From Lantana camara (Eukaryota; Streptophyta; Magnoliopsida; Lamiales; Verbenaceae): a stretch of DNA of 64,000 bases. A model generated the notes under the pieces. That model was not told the origin of the DNA. It saw only the letters and a list, made by a program, of their open reading frames with translations, and made no database searches. The position numbers and the translations under genes are program-made. The stretch is from contig CM074860.1 of the NCBI GenBank assembly GCA_037501455.1, positions 38,016,501-38,080,500 on the forward strand, read 5' to 3'. The stretch's first letter is position 1. Every line of letters starts with the position of its first letter. Below are positions 12,266-23,763 of the stretch, one piece after another.

Positions 12266-13138
12266 TGATGGTGCAGGAATCTAAACTTCCTAAAATGCAA
12301 CAACACTTTCAATATTTGTGTGGAAAGGGAAAGACCATCACAGGAGTGGGAGCCTCAGGAACTGGGTTTCCTTTTGAGCGTGGGTTCTTCCAGCAAGGAT
12401 AACACCAAAGAGTGCAAAATGCAGTGGTGATGCAACTGTGGTGAAAGGAGTACGAAGCTTGAGAAGGTGAGGAAAAATGGAGGAAAAATGCCCAGTACAG
12501 TGAGTGCAGTATGTATTGTGGAAGATGACTTGGGGGAGAATGCAAGTGTCCCCCCCCCCTTCCCCCATTTATATGTTAGGGGTAAGGGTAGTTTGGGGTG
12601 ATTGCCCGTGTGGTCCCAAACCTGTGTTGCCCTAACACGTGGTGGCCTGTGATGGAATGAGAGTGATGGCTCTGAAAAGCAGGCGGCGTGCCAGGTGCGA
12701 GGTGCACACTGCCATGGTGTCAGAGTTTGTTGGCGAGGGCCGTACGTTGGGAAGGCTCAAGGTCAGTCTTACAGGAGTAAGGACGCCCCACAAGGGAGGA
12801 GATCCTATGCGAGCATTGGTGAAGCTCGAGGGGCGCGCGAATGAATCTCCCCCGGTCGGTGATCCTTGAGCGTCAAATCCCCGAGCGTCAGAAAGCGGGT
12901 GCCCTCGTATGGGTGCCTCCCTGGGAAGGGTGGCCCTGAGGACCGGGGTTTGAACGTCAGGTCTGACAGTCCGAACCCTCTATTTGAGCAGTTGGCCGAG
13001 GCCCAGGGGCCTGTATTAGCCAGCAAGTGATTGGGCTGGGTTGACCCGCGAGCCCATCAGTGTGAGCGTCTAGTCTTTAAGTCAGCTGATGGCGACACGT
13101 GGACGGCTCTGATGCGAGCGTGATTTTATGCCTTATCA
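12266..13138 (-). repeat. Tat-1 3' LTR
   Basis: 873 bp, ending TGATGGTG at the left and CTTATCA at the right, so in sense orientation it runs TGATAAG to CACCATCA. It matches the right LTR with differences of a few percent by eye, including single bases and a shorter C-run near 12550. The short open frames inside it (for example 12639-12869) are not supported as genes. Confidence 0.93.
12567..12577 (-). promoter_or_regulatory. TATA-like site in Tat-1 3' LTR
   Basis: Minus strand reads AACATATAAAT, a good TATA box, followed in sense direction by a G-rich run. The matching site in the 5' LTR at 24073-24084 is altered to AACATATACATT and the G-run there is longer. The copy that would drive the element is thus the weaker one. 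Confidence 0.5.
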
Positions 13139-13153
13139 TTTTGCCCCCCAAAT
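13139..13153 (-). other. Tat-1 polypurine tract
   Basis: Minus strand reads TTTGGGGGGCAAAA directly before the 3' LTR. Tat-2 has the same arrangement (TTGGGGGACAAAA at 28435-28447), and both are preceded by CTACAGAA. Confidence 0.8.
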
Positions 13154-13436
13154 TCTGTAGTACCGCTAGAGCGTACTGTACAATTTAAGAGAAGCAAGCC
13201 TTGAATTTTTGAATTTTCGAGGGTCAAACTTCTGCAAGAGAATGACCGCTTGGCTTCCGTAACGGACACGTTCTGACATTGCATTAAATGAAGTCCTGTC
13301 CGCATTAAATGCTGAGTGGAAACGTGGGCGCGTGTACTCCGGGAGACGTGAGGCGGTTACCAAAAGTGGGAGTATCCCAAGGCGGGAAATGATTGCGTTT
13401 TCAAACCTTAACCCTAGTTAATGCCAATCTTTGCCT

Positions 13437-13446
13437 CTATAAATAG
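13437..13446 (+). promoter_or_regulatory. TATA box for the Tat-1 antisense gene
   Basis: CTATAAATAG lies on the plus strand about 320 bp upstream of the antisense coding region and outside the LTR. The region just before it (a GGGAAATGATTG block at 13384) is conserved in Tat-2 before its weaker TAATAAATAA at 28773. A donor-like GTAAAT at 13561 and an acceptor-like CTCTCAG ending at 13687 could bound an intron in the leader. The promoter role is inferred. Confidence 0.55.
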
Positions 13447-14770
13447 GGAAAGAAAAGGTCTTTGAAACCTTTCACACTTCATTCTTCTTCAAGCCCAAAA
13501 GCAATGAGAACTCTCTGCAAATTTCTGGGAACTCCAGCAAGCTTGTCCTTCCAACTTTAGGTAAATCCTTGTAACCTCCATTTTCCTTGCACTAACTTTA
13601 GATTTAGGTTGTTGACCGAATATGACCTTTGGAGAAGAGCCGTCTCTAAAAACTTAACTCACCCAAAACTTCCCCCTCCTCTCTCAGGCTTCTCCTGCCG
13701 GGGAAACTCCATTTTCACCAGAAGGTTCTGCGATGGCGGGGAATATGGTGGATTAAATGGTGAGGGAGACAGACGCCATGTCTGTGGGGAGTTCTTCTCC
13801 TCACGATGAAATTCCCGTCGCCATTCCTGTACAAGAGATACAAGGTGATACAGCGGATGAAGATTTGGGGACTACTGTTCGGGGGATGAACGAGCGCAAC
13901 CCCATCGGGGTGGACCCATTATTCGAGGAGATGGACCTATCCCTCCGGATGCAACAACAAGGGGAAAGGGTTTTCCCATTGCTAAATAGCGTTGTTAGGC
14001 CACAAGATCACCAAGTGCAGGAGATGAGCCTCCCCGCAAACGTCGTCGACAAGGGAAGGAACCCCTGACGCAAGTGAGGGTAAACAATCCCCACCAAATA
14101 GACAAATTCCCAGACGAGATTGAGAACACCATGACGCTCGCAGAGTTAGCGGATTTGAAGTCCAGGGTGTATTGGGATAACGCTGTGTACCCGACACGCC
14201 TTCCTACAGGGCGCGAGCGTGCTAACAACCCGCCTCAAGGGATGATGATAGTGTACATCGTTGCGATACTTACTGAGGGCCCCTCTCAAATCTTACCCAA
14301 AGGGATCGCCCTCTTGAATTCTTTCGTAATTCTGATGAAGGCTACTGGCCATGAACCCTGCGTAGACAACTTCAACAGTCTGATATAGGCATCTCGATCC
14401 CCACGCTCATCACCGAGGGATGGCTTCTATTACTTGCAAGCCAAGTCCGGCTTGAAGATGATAGATTCTCCTTCAACATCGTATGGGGAAAATTGGAAAG
14501 AGAAAATTTTCTTTGTGAGGGTGCCCGGGGGGTTCTTCAGGGTTTCACAAGAGTGGTTGACACACGGCGAGGGGCCCCTTGTGAAGCAGAGGCACGGGGA
14601 CAAATTGTTCGAGCAATGGGTAAAAAATTTGGCGCTCGTGATGAAGAACGAGAAATGGTTAATTAAGGCCAAACTTTTGATGAGGCACAAGGGAATATTG
14701 TTCCGCTACGGTCTCGTGAGTCCACCTGAGATGGTATCTCGCCCACCCGCCAGAATAATGAACATGGACG

Positions 14771-14927
14771 GTTAGACCCTAGGAACTAACTCTGCTAACA
14801 TCTAAGATAGAAATGCTAACTCCATGGAACATTTCTTACACATTACTGCTATTGGCCCTCCTCTTTTTTTTTTTCCGACGGTTCTAGACATGAAATCTGA
14901 CGCTCTTTTACCTCTTTGCAATGACAG
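14771..14927 (+). other. Predicted intron 1 of Tat-1 antisense gene
   Basis: It begins GTTAGA and ends GACAG. Splicing joins a single base of exon 1 to two bases of exon 2 (phase 1) and continues into VDILMAG, which matches VDILRMAG of Tat-2 across its own boundary. In Tat-2 the corresponding donor reads CTTAGA, so GT has been lost. No RNA evidence. Confidence 0.6.
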
Positions 14928-15580
14928 GCGTCGATATACTCATGGCTGGTTCAAACAACGATAGTATTGCCACGATGATGCGTGCTCGTCGGGTGGGCGG
15001 TCAGCGTCCGCAGTAGCAAACTCAAACGCTCCAGCCCTCGGATGCCCCACGAGGAGGCAGCGGCTCTTGGCGGGGATCCGGGAGAGGTGCTGGGGGGCGA
15101 GGGTACGTCCCTGAGGCCCATATAGAGGACCTAACTCTGGACGAGGCTCAAGATCCCGTCCTTCCGGTCGCCCCCTAGGGTCCTAGTGAGCAAGGGTCGG
15201 ACGGTTCCCGTGTTAACCGCTCGGGGACCTTGGCCCAGATTGTGGAGGGAATGCGGGCTCAACGCTAGCAAAAGAGGAAGAGGATGCCAGATTCACTCTC
15301 CATTTCTAGCAAAGGAAAGGAGGTAGTTGTGGGCCCGAAGGGCGAGGAGGGCGACACTTCGTCTTCAGAGGAGGAGGATTTCTGGAAGTTTGAGCGCACC
15401 GGGGATGAACGTTACCGGCGCTCGTTGGCGGAGGGTCCCGTGCTTTTGAAGAAAAGCCCTACGGCCCATAACATATCCGCTGGGATTGTCAACAGGCTCC
15501 AGTTTTTCTGCGACCATGATAAATTGAACAAGCATGGGGTTGCTCGAGTGGCTGGAGATGCATGCCACGCCCTTTTGACG

Positions 15581-15656
15581 GTGGGTAACTGCTCTTTCTG
15601 AACCCTCTTTCATACTTTCTTGCGACTAAGAAGACTAACGCGTTTGATGTCTTTAG
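15581..15656 (+). other. Predicted intron 2 of Tat-1 antisense gene
   Basis: It begins GTGGGT and ends CTTTAG, 76 bp, phase 0. Without splicing the frame stops at 15599. With splicing it continues into EVIPRLKN, the counterpart of QVLPRARN in Tat-2, whose intron 30974-31067 (GTAAGT to GTGCAG) sits at the same codon boundary. Confidence 0.7.
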
Positions 15657-16502
15657 GAGGTGATTCCCCGGCTCAAGAATCTGGAAAGGCGGGCGGAGAT
15701 CTACTCTGTTCACAAAGACAAGTATAAGAGGCTATTCCGCGTCTCCGACCCCGGCCAAATGCAAGAGGACTACACCAACATCTCCGCTCAGTATACTACG
15801 TTAAAGCCGGAGAATGACCAGGTGAAGGGGGATCTTAGGAGCCGGGAGGACGTATGGCTCAAACTGGACGAGCGCCACAAAGAGTTGAAGGGGGATCACA
15901 GCAAGCTGAAGGCCGAGAACGAAGAACTGGGCAAGCATCTAACCGAGCGCAACCGAGAATTTGTGATGATAAGGAAAGAGTTGGCTGATCTTCGGGGCCA
16001 GACTGCGAACTTGGAAACGCGGGTGGCCCAGGAGACCCTCCAGAAGTTTGTTAACTCCAAGGCTTTCGCCTTCGCCGCTAATCTCTATTGCTTCCCCAAT
16101 ATTGAGCGGTTCTTTTGGAGGTCCGTGGGCCAATTGGCCAAATTGGGAGTGGTGCCACCCAGCGCACGGAATGATCCTCGTCGTCGCATTGACCTTGACG
16201 AGAACTTGGAGATCCCCATCCAGAACCGGGACCCGAGCGAAGACTTGACGGAGCCGGAGTACAATGACTTGGTTATGACACTCCAGAATGAATTCATGGA
16301 GGCGAATCCCCCTGAGCCAGAATTGGTTATGCTCGAAGAAGAGGGTGGTGAGGACGCTCCGGAAGCGGAGGTTCATGGCGATGCTCAACCCTCCCCTTCA
16401 GAGGTTCTCGCTCCGATGTCTTTGTCAACCGCACCTCCTGAGCCTGAAAATTCTCACGTGCCAACTGCTGAGATGGGAAGCGGCCCTCAAAATGCCTCCT
16501 GA

Positions 16503-17537
16503 AAACATCCTCTGTAACTCTATTTTGCATGTTCCCATTCACATTATGAACATTCTGCTTCTGCATTTGATTTCCAAACTTTGTCACAATGTTTCCAAAC
16601 TTTTTCCTCTTTATGCTGGAATGCTTCTGTCAATAAGGCTTGATTCCCTTCTTTTTCTGATTGTTGAGCACTGTTGTCATTTTATGTTTGATGTTTGCGT
16701 GCCTGCTTTCATTGATACTTGCATAGCTGCGATAGGAGTGTATGCACACAAGGGGTTTCATTTGAGGGTATCCTTACGCAGTTTGTCATGTATCCAAAAT
16801 TTATGATTTGAAAAGGTCTATCCATTTGAGAGATGAATGTATGGGCACAAGGGTGTTCCCTAAGAGGGCACTCTGGCTTTATTCATTGTGAGGCCCGAAT
16901 TTGAACTCAGAAACCCCTTGAGTATTTAACTAAGTATTGTCCTTGAGTGTGTAACACACATACTTCCAATTTGAGTGCTCCAGTAGTTTGAGCGAACTTA
17001 GAAGTTACCTATAGGATTCGCTAAGTATGAAATTAAAGCGAGCGTAGCTGTAATGTTAGCTTCATCCTTAGGTATCCATGAAAGGATTAGCCCAGGGTCT
17101 GCCAATTACGAGCGTACTCTTACCCAAGAAGGTAACCCAATAAGGTGAGGGTCATTAGGGGTTTACGAGCGCGAACTGCCGTGGTGAGTATCCAGTTGGT
17201 GTAAACTAAGTGTTTAGCATCCTACCATTTGACACGCTTATTCTTAGGGTTTACACGCTTATGGGCGTCAACGTATTCAGTGTGGAGAGTTCTTAACACA
17301 CAGATAGCGTTGATGTGAGATTGATGGGGTATTAACTAAGTCGTTCGACGTGGAAGACGCTCAACACAGAGTAAGCTTTTGCTACCCAAACCATTAATCA
17401 AAGGAGAAGCAAATAAATGAAATAAACCATTAATCAAAGGTATACTGTTATGCTTGCAATTTAAAGATAATAACAACATGCTTTCTGTCAAAAGAAAGTA
17501 CAAAGTGCCACAAGCGGGCAATTATAAAGGCTGTTAT
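16503..17537. other. Gap between convergent antisense gene and pol in Tat-1
   Basis: About 1 kb separates the 3' ends of the antisense gene and of integrase, which point at each other. I see no convincing open frame and no clear tandem repeat here. The equivalent stretch in Tat-2 has three copies of a 90-bp repeat. It probably contains 3' ends of transcripts from both strands, which is inference. Confidence 0.55.
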
Positions 17538-18712
17538 TTACACGTAGAACCGTCTAAGGTTACATGCATTCCATGGTCTAGGGAGACGCTCGCCTTGCAA
17601 AGTCTCTAGCAAGTAGGTGTTGTTCGCTCGTACTTGAATGACTTTGAAGGGGCCTTCCCAATTGGGATCCAACTTACCCACATGTTTGGAAACTTCAACT
17701 TTTTTGAGGACCAAGTCCCCTAGCTGGAAAGTTCTCTCTCTGACACGTTTGTTATACTGGTGGGCTACAGTCGCCTTGTACTTGTGGATGCGAGCCCAAG
17801 CTGTGTTCCTCCTTTCGTCTAGCAGATCCAATTCGAACGTCCAATTTGCCTCGTTGATTGCAGGCTCGAAATATGCAACGCGTGCGGATTCTTGAGCGAT
17901 CTCCGCTGGTATCATAGCCTCGGAGCCATATACGAGGGAGTAAGGGGTTTCCCCTGTTGCCGCTCGTGGGGTAGTACGGTACACCCAGAGGGCGCCTTGA
18001 AGTTCTTCTGCCCACTCCCCTTTCTTACTTTCGAGCATCGTTTTCAAATGCTGGAGTACGGTTCGGTTGGTCACTTCAGCTTGACCGTTGGCTTGAGGAT
18101 GGCCCACGGAAGTGAAGCGTTGCTCAATCCCAAGTTCATAGCACGAATCCCTGTGTCAGTAGCAATGAATTGGGAACCGTTGTCCGAGATGAGCACCCAC
18201 GGGATGCCATACCTGCAGATGATCTTCCTCCAGATGAAATCCCTCACAACTTTGAATGTTATCTTTGCGACCGCTTCAGCTTCGGCCCACTTAGTGAAAT
18301 AATCCACGGCCAGTATTACGAATTTCTTTTGCCCGACTGCCATTGGGAGGGGTCCCACAATATCAATGTCCCACTGGTCGAAGGGCCAAGAGAAATCAAT
18401 AGGGATCATTTGAGCCGCCGACAGTTGAGGGGTGTTAGAATGAAACTGGCACTTGGGGCATTTCTTGGAGTAACTGATGGCATCCTGCAGTAGCGAGGGC
18501 CAGTAGAACCCACTCCTCAAGACTTTCTTAGTAAGAATCCGACCGTCGGAATGATTCCCGCAGCTTCCGTTGTGCAGATGCTCCAACACTTCCTTGGGTT
18601 GCGAGGGCCTCAAGCACCTCAACGGCGGGCCTTGGAAAGATCATTTGAATAGCCGCCCGTCGCTGTCAAGAGAAAAGCGAGGGGCCTTACTCTTAACCTT
18701 CCGAGCTTCTAT
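17538..18712 (-). pseudogene. Tat-1 integrase, frameshifted
   Basis: Integrase inserts the element DNA into the genome. The N-terminal zinc-binding domain is intact in its key residues: two His (HLHNGSCGNH, near 18574 and 18553) and CPKC near 18450-18460. The core follows with DIDIVGPLP (first Asp), ISDNGSQF (second Asp) and GHPQANGQAEVTNR (Glu, near 18075). The C-terminal part has the WEGPFKV block typical of Ty3/gypsy integrases and ends NLRRFYV. An in-frame TGA at 18641 precedes the zinc domain and a frameshift lies between the second Asp and the Glu, near 18110-18160. The product cannot be made as one chain. Confidence 0.9.
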
Positions 18713-19290
18713 TTTATCGCTCGGGCAGGTTCCATCCCTCATAAACTTAATGATGTCATCGAGCCAACAAGGTTCGGAGGGATCAATCGTGTTCACCTCG
18801 CACAAGGGTTCCGTTTTGCGAATCAGCGGTTTCTCCGTTCTGAGGAATGTGACTGAGCGCTCGGAAGAATCCTCCAAAGCCGACGCAAACTTGGAAAGAG
18901 CGTCTGCACGCTCATTTTCCGTCCTTGGGATCTGCGACAGATGGAATTCTTTGAATTTGGCGATCACTTCCTTAGCACTCGCCAAGTACTGCACCATAGT
19001 GGCTTCTCGAGCCTCATAAGTGCCATCAATTTGACTTGCGATCAGCTGGGAGTCAACATAAGCAGTGACCCGAACGACACCATTCTGGAGGGCTATCCTG
19101 AGCCCTTGGATTACAGCCTCATATTCTGCTTCGTTGTTGGTGAACTGGAATGCCAGTTTGATAGCATAATCAACTTCCACACCGTGAGGGTCTCTGAGGG
19201 CCACCCCGGCTCCCCCCTTCCCCTCCCCCCCTCCCCTTGTGAGGTCGAGGAGCCATCTGTGTGTAGAAGCCATAGCCCTTCTTCCACCGA
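18713..19290 (-). pseudogene. Tat-1 second RNase H, frameshifted
   Basis: It begins with HTDGSSTSQG (catalytic Asp at about 19255). The frame is then lost in a stretch where the plus strand is a run of C and CT, probably an expanded purine tract, and resumes with GAGVALRDPHG. Further key residues are the Glu in NNEAEYEA, the Asp in AYVDSQL and the Asp in ERADALSK. This archaeal-type RNase H between the first RNase H and integrase defines the Tat clade. The equivalent Tat-2 domain reads through this point without the extra residues. Confidence 0.88.
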
Positions 19291-20682
19291 GGGCCCAATA
19301 TCCAAATTGAAGCGCTCCACCAATAGGTCTGCCACTACCTGAGCCTGTATCACGGTTCGAGGCTCGAAAGTGATATCAAATTGACTGAGTTCAATTGACC
19401 ATTTAATTAACCTCCCTAAGACGTCCGGCTTTGCAAGCACCTGTTTGAGGGGTTGATTTGTGAGCACTGTGATAGAATGAGCCTGAAAATAAGGCCTTAG
19501 CCTTCGGGATACATTAATGAGCACAAAATCAAACTTTTTTATCTCCATATATCTCTTCTCTGCCCCCTGTAACGTTTTGCTTAAATAGTACACCGGCATA
19601 TGTTTACGCTCGCGGACCGCCACGAGGACAGCGCTCGTAGCCTCTGAGGAGACTGACAGGTAAATGAATAAGTTTTCTCCAGGGCTAGGCTTAGTCAGCA
19701 ATGGTGCGCTCGCGAGGTATTGCTTCATATCCTGCAAAGCTTTCTCGCATTCCTCGCTCCAAGCGAAGTTGCGAGCGCTACGCAAAATTTTGAAGAAAGG
19801 TAAGTTTCTGTCTGCTGAGCGGGAGATAAACCTGTTCAGTGAAATGATCTTTCCCACCAGCACTTGAACCTCTCTCACATTTCGAGGGGAGGGAATATCA
19901 AGAATTGCTTTAATCTTTTCCGGATTTGTCTCTATACCTCGCTGACTGACCATGTACCCCAAGAATTTACCACCTCGAAGGCCAAATATACATTTGGAGG
20001 GGTTCAATTTCATTCCATAATGACGTAGGATGCTGAAAGTTTGTTTGAGATCCTCCAGATGGGAATGTTGGCGCTCGCTCTTGACTATCATGTCGTCTAC
20101 ATACACTTCCATGGATTTTCCTATTTCGCGCTCGAACATCCTGTTGACTAGGCGTTGATAAGTTGCACCCGCATTTTTAAGTCTGAACGACATGACTTTG
20201 AAACAGTAGACTCCTACATGTACCACAAATGAGGTCCTGGGGCGATCCTCGGGCTCCATAAAGATCTCATAATATCTCTGAAAGGCGTCCATCATACTCA
20301 TAAGCTCACATCCCGCTGTGGAATCTACCAGTTGATCAATCCTCGGTAGGGGGTATGGGTCTTTGGGGCACGCCTTGTTAAGATATGTGAAGTCGTTGCA
20401 CATGCGCCATTTATTGGCGCTCTTGGGAACGATCACCACGTTGCAGAGCTATTCAGGGTACAAAATCTCCTCAATGTACTGAGCGTCAAGGAGTTTATTG
20501 ACTTCTTCTTCAATAACTAGCCTCCTGAAACCATGGACGTCCCTTTTCTTTTGTTTGATTGGCTTGAAGACCGGGTCCACGTTGAGCCTGTGAACTATGA
20601 CACTCGGATCTATTCCAGTGAGATCGGAGGCCTTCTAAGCGAATACGTCGAGGTTCTCCCGGAGAAATTCAATCATCATAAT
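19291..20682 (-). pseudogene. Tat-1 reverse transcriptase and first RNase H
   Basis: The enzyme copies the genomic RNA into DNA. A 442-codon stretch is open from 20439. It contains the fingers-palm region (CPKDPYPLPRIDQLVD), the YVDDM active site at 20089-20103, and a connection plus first RNase H region around KTLQGAEKRYMEI. Upstream in the same frame, the domain start (FLREN...DVFA, HRLNVDP) is interrupted by TAG at 20635-20637 and 20449-20451, both where Tat-2 has Trp, and by TAG at 20683-20685 where Tat-2 has Gln. MSFRLKN replaces the usual MPFGLKN, so the palm itself is also altered. Confidence 0.92.
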
Positions 20683-21582
20683 CTATGAGGGACCGTCGAG
20701 ATATGAGCAAATCTGGGTGGTTTTATCTGGATTCCATGGTTCCAACTCGATGGTTAAAAACTTTTCGACGGGCTCAATGCGAACCTCAGGCCGTGGAGCC
20801 TCAAGCGCTCGTTTTTTCCCAGTAAGCCTGCCGCCTTTCTCACTCGAGGGCCCATCATCCTCGCTTTCAGAGGAAGATCCTTCGACGGCTCCAGGTGGCC
20901 CATCCTCCGTGCGCTGGGCCTCACTGGGGATCTTCTTTTTGTTCTTCTTGTAAAGTTTGGCTCTCTTACGTTCGGGGCCATCTTCGTCCAATTTGGGGAA
21001 GTCAACTGATTTTTTGGTGGATCCTGCATGAATGGTTTGTTTGGGCTTGTGGCTTCGAAGAGAAAGGATGTAGCATTCCCAAGCCTCTTTGACATTGCAT
21101 AGAATCTCGCCAGTGCCCTCGGGAGTGGGGAATTTGACTTTCTGGTGATAAGTGGAGATTACTGCTTTGAAGTCCACGAGGGTCGGGCATCCAATGATGA
21201 TGTTGTATGGGAGGTCCACTTCAACGACTGTGTAAAGGACGCTCAAAGTTTTTCGCTGTGGGGCGCGACCAAAAGAGGTGGCCAAGCGAATTTATCCTCG
21301 AGGGACAATTTCGGAACCTCCAAAGCCAACGAGGGCTGTTCTGATGGGTTCGAGTAGAATGTTTGTTATATTCATTTTTTGAAACGTTGAGTAAGGGAGA
21401 ACGTTCACATAGCTTCCACTATCAATCATGACCCTCTTGATAACGTGGTTATGAACGTCTAAACTAACCACCATGGGACAGTCAGAGGTTTCACCAATCT
21501 CATGGGGTGTTACAATGTGTTCCAAATCTTTCTTTGTGAACCCTACAATGTCATTCTCTTTCGAGCGTGGGATGATCTCTGG
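20683..21582 (-). pseudogene. Tat-1 aspartic protease and linker
   Basis: The protease that cuts the Gag-Pol polyprotein. The catalytic DSGS is encoded at 21412-21423 within VMIDSGSYVNVLP, followed by the IIIG block and a charged, Ser/Glu-rich linker (SSSESEDDGPSSEKGG) before reverse transcriptase. An in-frame TAA near 21292 falls where Tat-2 has Gln, and a TGA lies at 21583. The frame is the same as that of gag and reverse transcriptase, so the ancestor made one polyprotein. Confidence 0.85.
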
Positions 21583-23668
21583 TCATAACTTCGAATGTGG
21601 CGGCGTCGAGAAAACATTAGAATCGCCCCCTGAGGGTCCTCCAATGATCATGTGAATGACCGCAAAGGGCTGGTTCTCCGTATCTGTGGCTTTCCCTTTG
21701 CCGCGGTCGCTTGTTTCGGTGTGATGGGGGCGAGGACTCCGTGAGCGCGAACGGCTTCTTCCTCTAACACGCGCTCGCTCAGCGCAATGCTCTTCATACC
21801 TCTCTAATACCTTCACAAACTCCTTGAGGTGGCCCCCAGCGATAAGCCACTGGATCTCACTCTCGAGTTGGCGGCACTCGTTAGTATCATGTCCCTTCTA
21901 CTTCTGGAAAACGCAGTACTTCGCAGAGCGCTTTTGAGCCTCGGTCTCCCTCAACTTTGGCGGTCTCTTGACGAGTTTCTTATCCGCCATGGAATACACC
22001 TCAGCAATTGGACGGTTGAGGGGAATCCGTTCGAACTTAAGCGGAGGAGAAGTGTTGCGGCGAGCGGGGATAGGACTCTGGCGACGACCCCTGCTAGACT
22101 CTCCTTTGTCCTCGTGGGCTTTGTTGGGGCGAGCGGCGTTCGCTAATTTCTGATCCCTCGCGATATACATATCCTCGAGGGTGAAGAAAGAGTCAGCTAT
22201 ATCCCTGACCTCCATCAACGATCGTGGCTTTTTCTTGGCTACTTCCTCCACGAATTCTTTGCTGACATAGTGTTTCATATTGATCGCTCCAAAAAGTACA
22301 TGCCTCAAGAAATCCATCGAGGGCTTTTCCACCAGCAAGATCTCTTTGGTAAACCTTCCCATGAAGGACCTGAGCGTCTCATTTGGCCCCTGGACTAAGC
22401 TGTAGAGAGTTGTTGCTGCCGGGGCCGGCGCTTTCAAAGAGTTAAAATGGCTTAAGAAGGCGTCTGTCAGATAGGCATACCCTCGGATCGAGCGGGGAGG
22501 GAGCTTCTTATACTAATCCTGAGCCATCCCAACGAGTGAGGTGACAAAGACTTTAGCCCAATAATTGCTTGGGTGCTCGTACAAGTGGATCAAGTGCACA
22601 AAGTGATCCAGATGCTCGGCCGGATCAGTTGTTCCATCATACCTGTTGATGGATGTGGGGATTTTGCCCTTCCACGCGCGGGTCATCAGTACCTCGTCAA
22701 TGAGGGGGGAAGCGCCCGTCAAGGTTCTGTAATCCCTGTCTTCAGGATCGTACTCTTCGTAGTCTACTTTTTTCCGGTGGTGGGAGATCTGGCTGCGTGG
22801 GCGGCGAGCGTCTCTGGCCCTGGACCTCTCATCCCCGTCCTGAGGGGCTTGAGTCCGTGCTCGAGAGAGCTGCTCCACTACATTCTGGAGTCCCTTGAGT
22901 TGATCCTGTACGGCAGCAAGTTGATGGTCGCCGATATTTTTGCGGCTTGTCCTCTCTGTGGCCCTCGATTGGACCTCTTCGTTATTTTCAGCCCTCTCAT
23001 TCTGAGGGGCCCTTTCGTTTCCAGCGGGTTGCTGCCCTTGCTGGGCCCTCGGTGGGGCTTTATTTCCCTGAACGGGTGGCGGCGGAGGCAGCTGAGCCCT
23101 CAACACATTTTGGGCAGCTATCAAGGGATGAACTGGGAGTCCTCCTATGGGTGAAGCCGCTCGAGTGCCTGCCAATGAGGGGAAATAATCAACGGTGAAG
23201 TGTTCGCAAGCGTTCTGTACCTCCTGCTCCTCGCATTGCGCATAAAGCGCCTGAAGTTGTTGGGTGGTGATTTGGGGCATTTCCACCCCCTATATTTCTC
23301 TCGGAAGTGACATGGGAAGTTGTAATGTTCCCACCTGATAGGGCTGAACCATGGGCACCATTCCGGGCATCATCCCGGGTTGCGCATACACATATCCCGG
23401 CGGTGGCATGGCCATGGAGTATGCGCCGGGATGGGAGGCTGGAACATTGTGAATAAGGGTCGGGGGGAGGAGGAACAGAGCCAGATCCCCCTGCCTCGTT
23501 TTCATCGGGGGGGAGAGTTGCCGTGGCGGTCTCTGTGTTTCCGACCCCATTTCCGGCAGTGGGTGGGGGCGTACCTTCGGCGGGGGCATTGTTCCCTGCG
23601 TTTTCCTCGTTGACAGGAGGAAAAACACCCCTGTTTTCTAGCCTCCCAGACCTTGTCGCAGTCACCAT
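21583..23668 (-). pseudogene. Tat-1 gag, broken
   Basis: Gag forms the particle that packages the RNA. The start chosen is the ATG at 23668 (MVTATRSGRLENRG), about 70 bases after the primer binding site. The Pro/Gly-rich N-terminus shifts frame near 23420. The core has YDGTTDPAEHLDHF and a helical region from about 22690 to 22260. The nucleocapsid-like motif has Cys, a position with Gln instead of the His seen in Tat-2, GHDTNEC, and then Arg/Ser-rich sequence. In-frame stops: TAG at 23290-23292, TAG at 22513-22515 (Trp in Tat-2), TAG at 21898-21900 inside the finger, and TGA at 21583. Confidence 0.9.
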
Positions 23669-23741
23669 GTTTAGAGCAAAAGGTGTTATAACTCAACTAG
23701 CTAAAAGAAGAATCAGAGAAGCTGAAGATGATGGTGATGGA

Positions 23742-23759
23742 TTCCCACAGACGGTGCCA
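23742..23759 (-). other. Tat-1 primer binding site
   Basis: Minus strand reads TGGCACCGTCTGTGGGAA, four bases (TTTT in sense) after the 5' LTR. Tat-2 has TGGCGCCGTCTATGGGAA at the same spacing. The TGG start fits pairing with a tRNA CCA end. I do not assign the tRNA. Confidence 0.75.
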
Positions 23760-23763
23760 AAAA

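Larger units (their letters stand above)
13757..16502 (+). pseudogene. Antisense gene of Tat-1 (aORF), three exons, broken
   Basis: This gene lies between integrase and the 3' LTR on the strand opposite to gag-pol. Exon 1 (to 14770) encodes an acidic N-terminus and a globular region with a conserved FYYLQAK...YGENWKEK stretch, resembling what I recall as the plant 'putative gypsy type transposon' family (Pfam PF04195). Exon 2 (14928-15580) is basic and low-complexity, with an SSSEEED stretch. Exon 3 (15657-16502) encodes a long charged, coiled-coil-like region and a conserved EPEYNDLV motif near the end. Breaks: a frameshift near 14066 and in-frame TAG at 14386, 15014, 15176 and 15266. Antisense genes at this position are known from several Tat lineages; their function is not established. 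Confidence 0.8.

Noticed and set aside
12547..12566. C-rich run as a telomere-like or quadruplex repeat
   Set aside because: It is a single homopolymer-like run in an LTR, without the plant telomere unit CCCTAAA in tandem.
15939..16388. 149-codon minus-strand frame
   Set aside because: It is antisense to the conserved exon 3 of the Tat-1 antisense gene; the plus-strand reading matches Tat-2.
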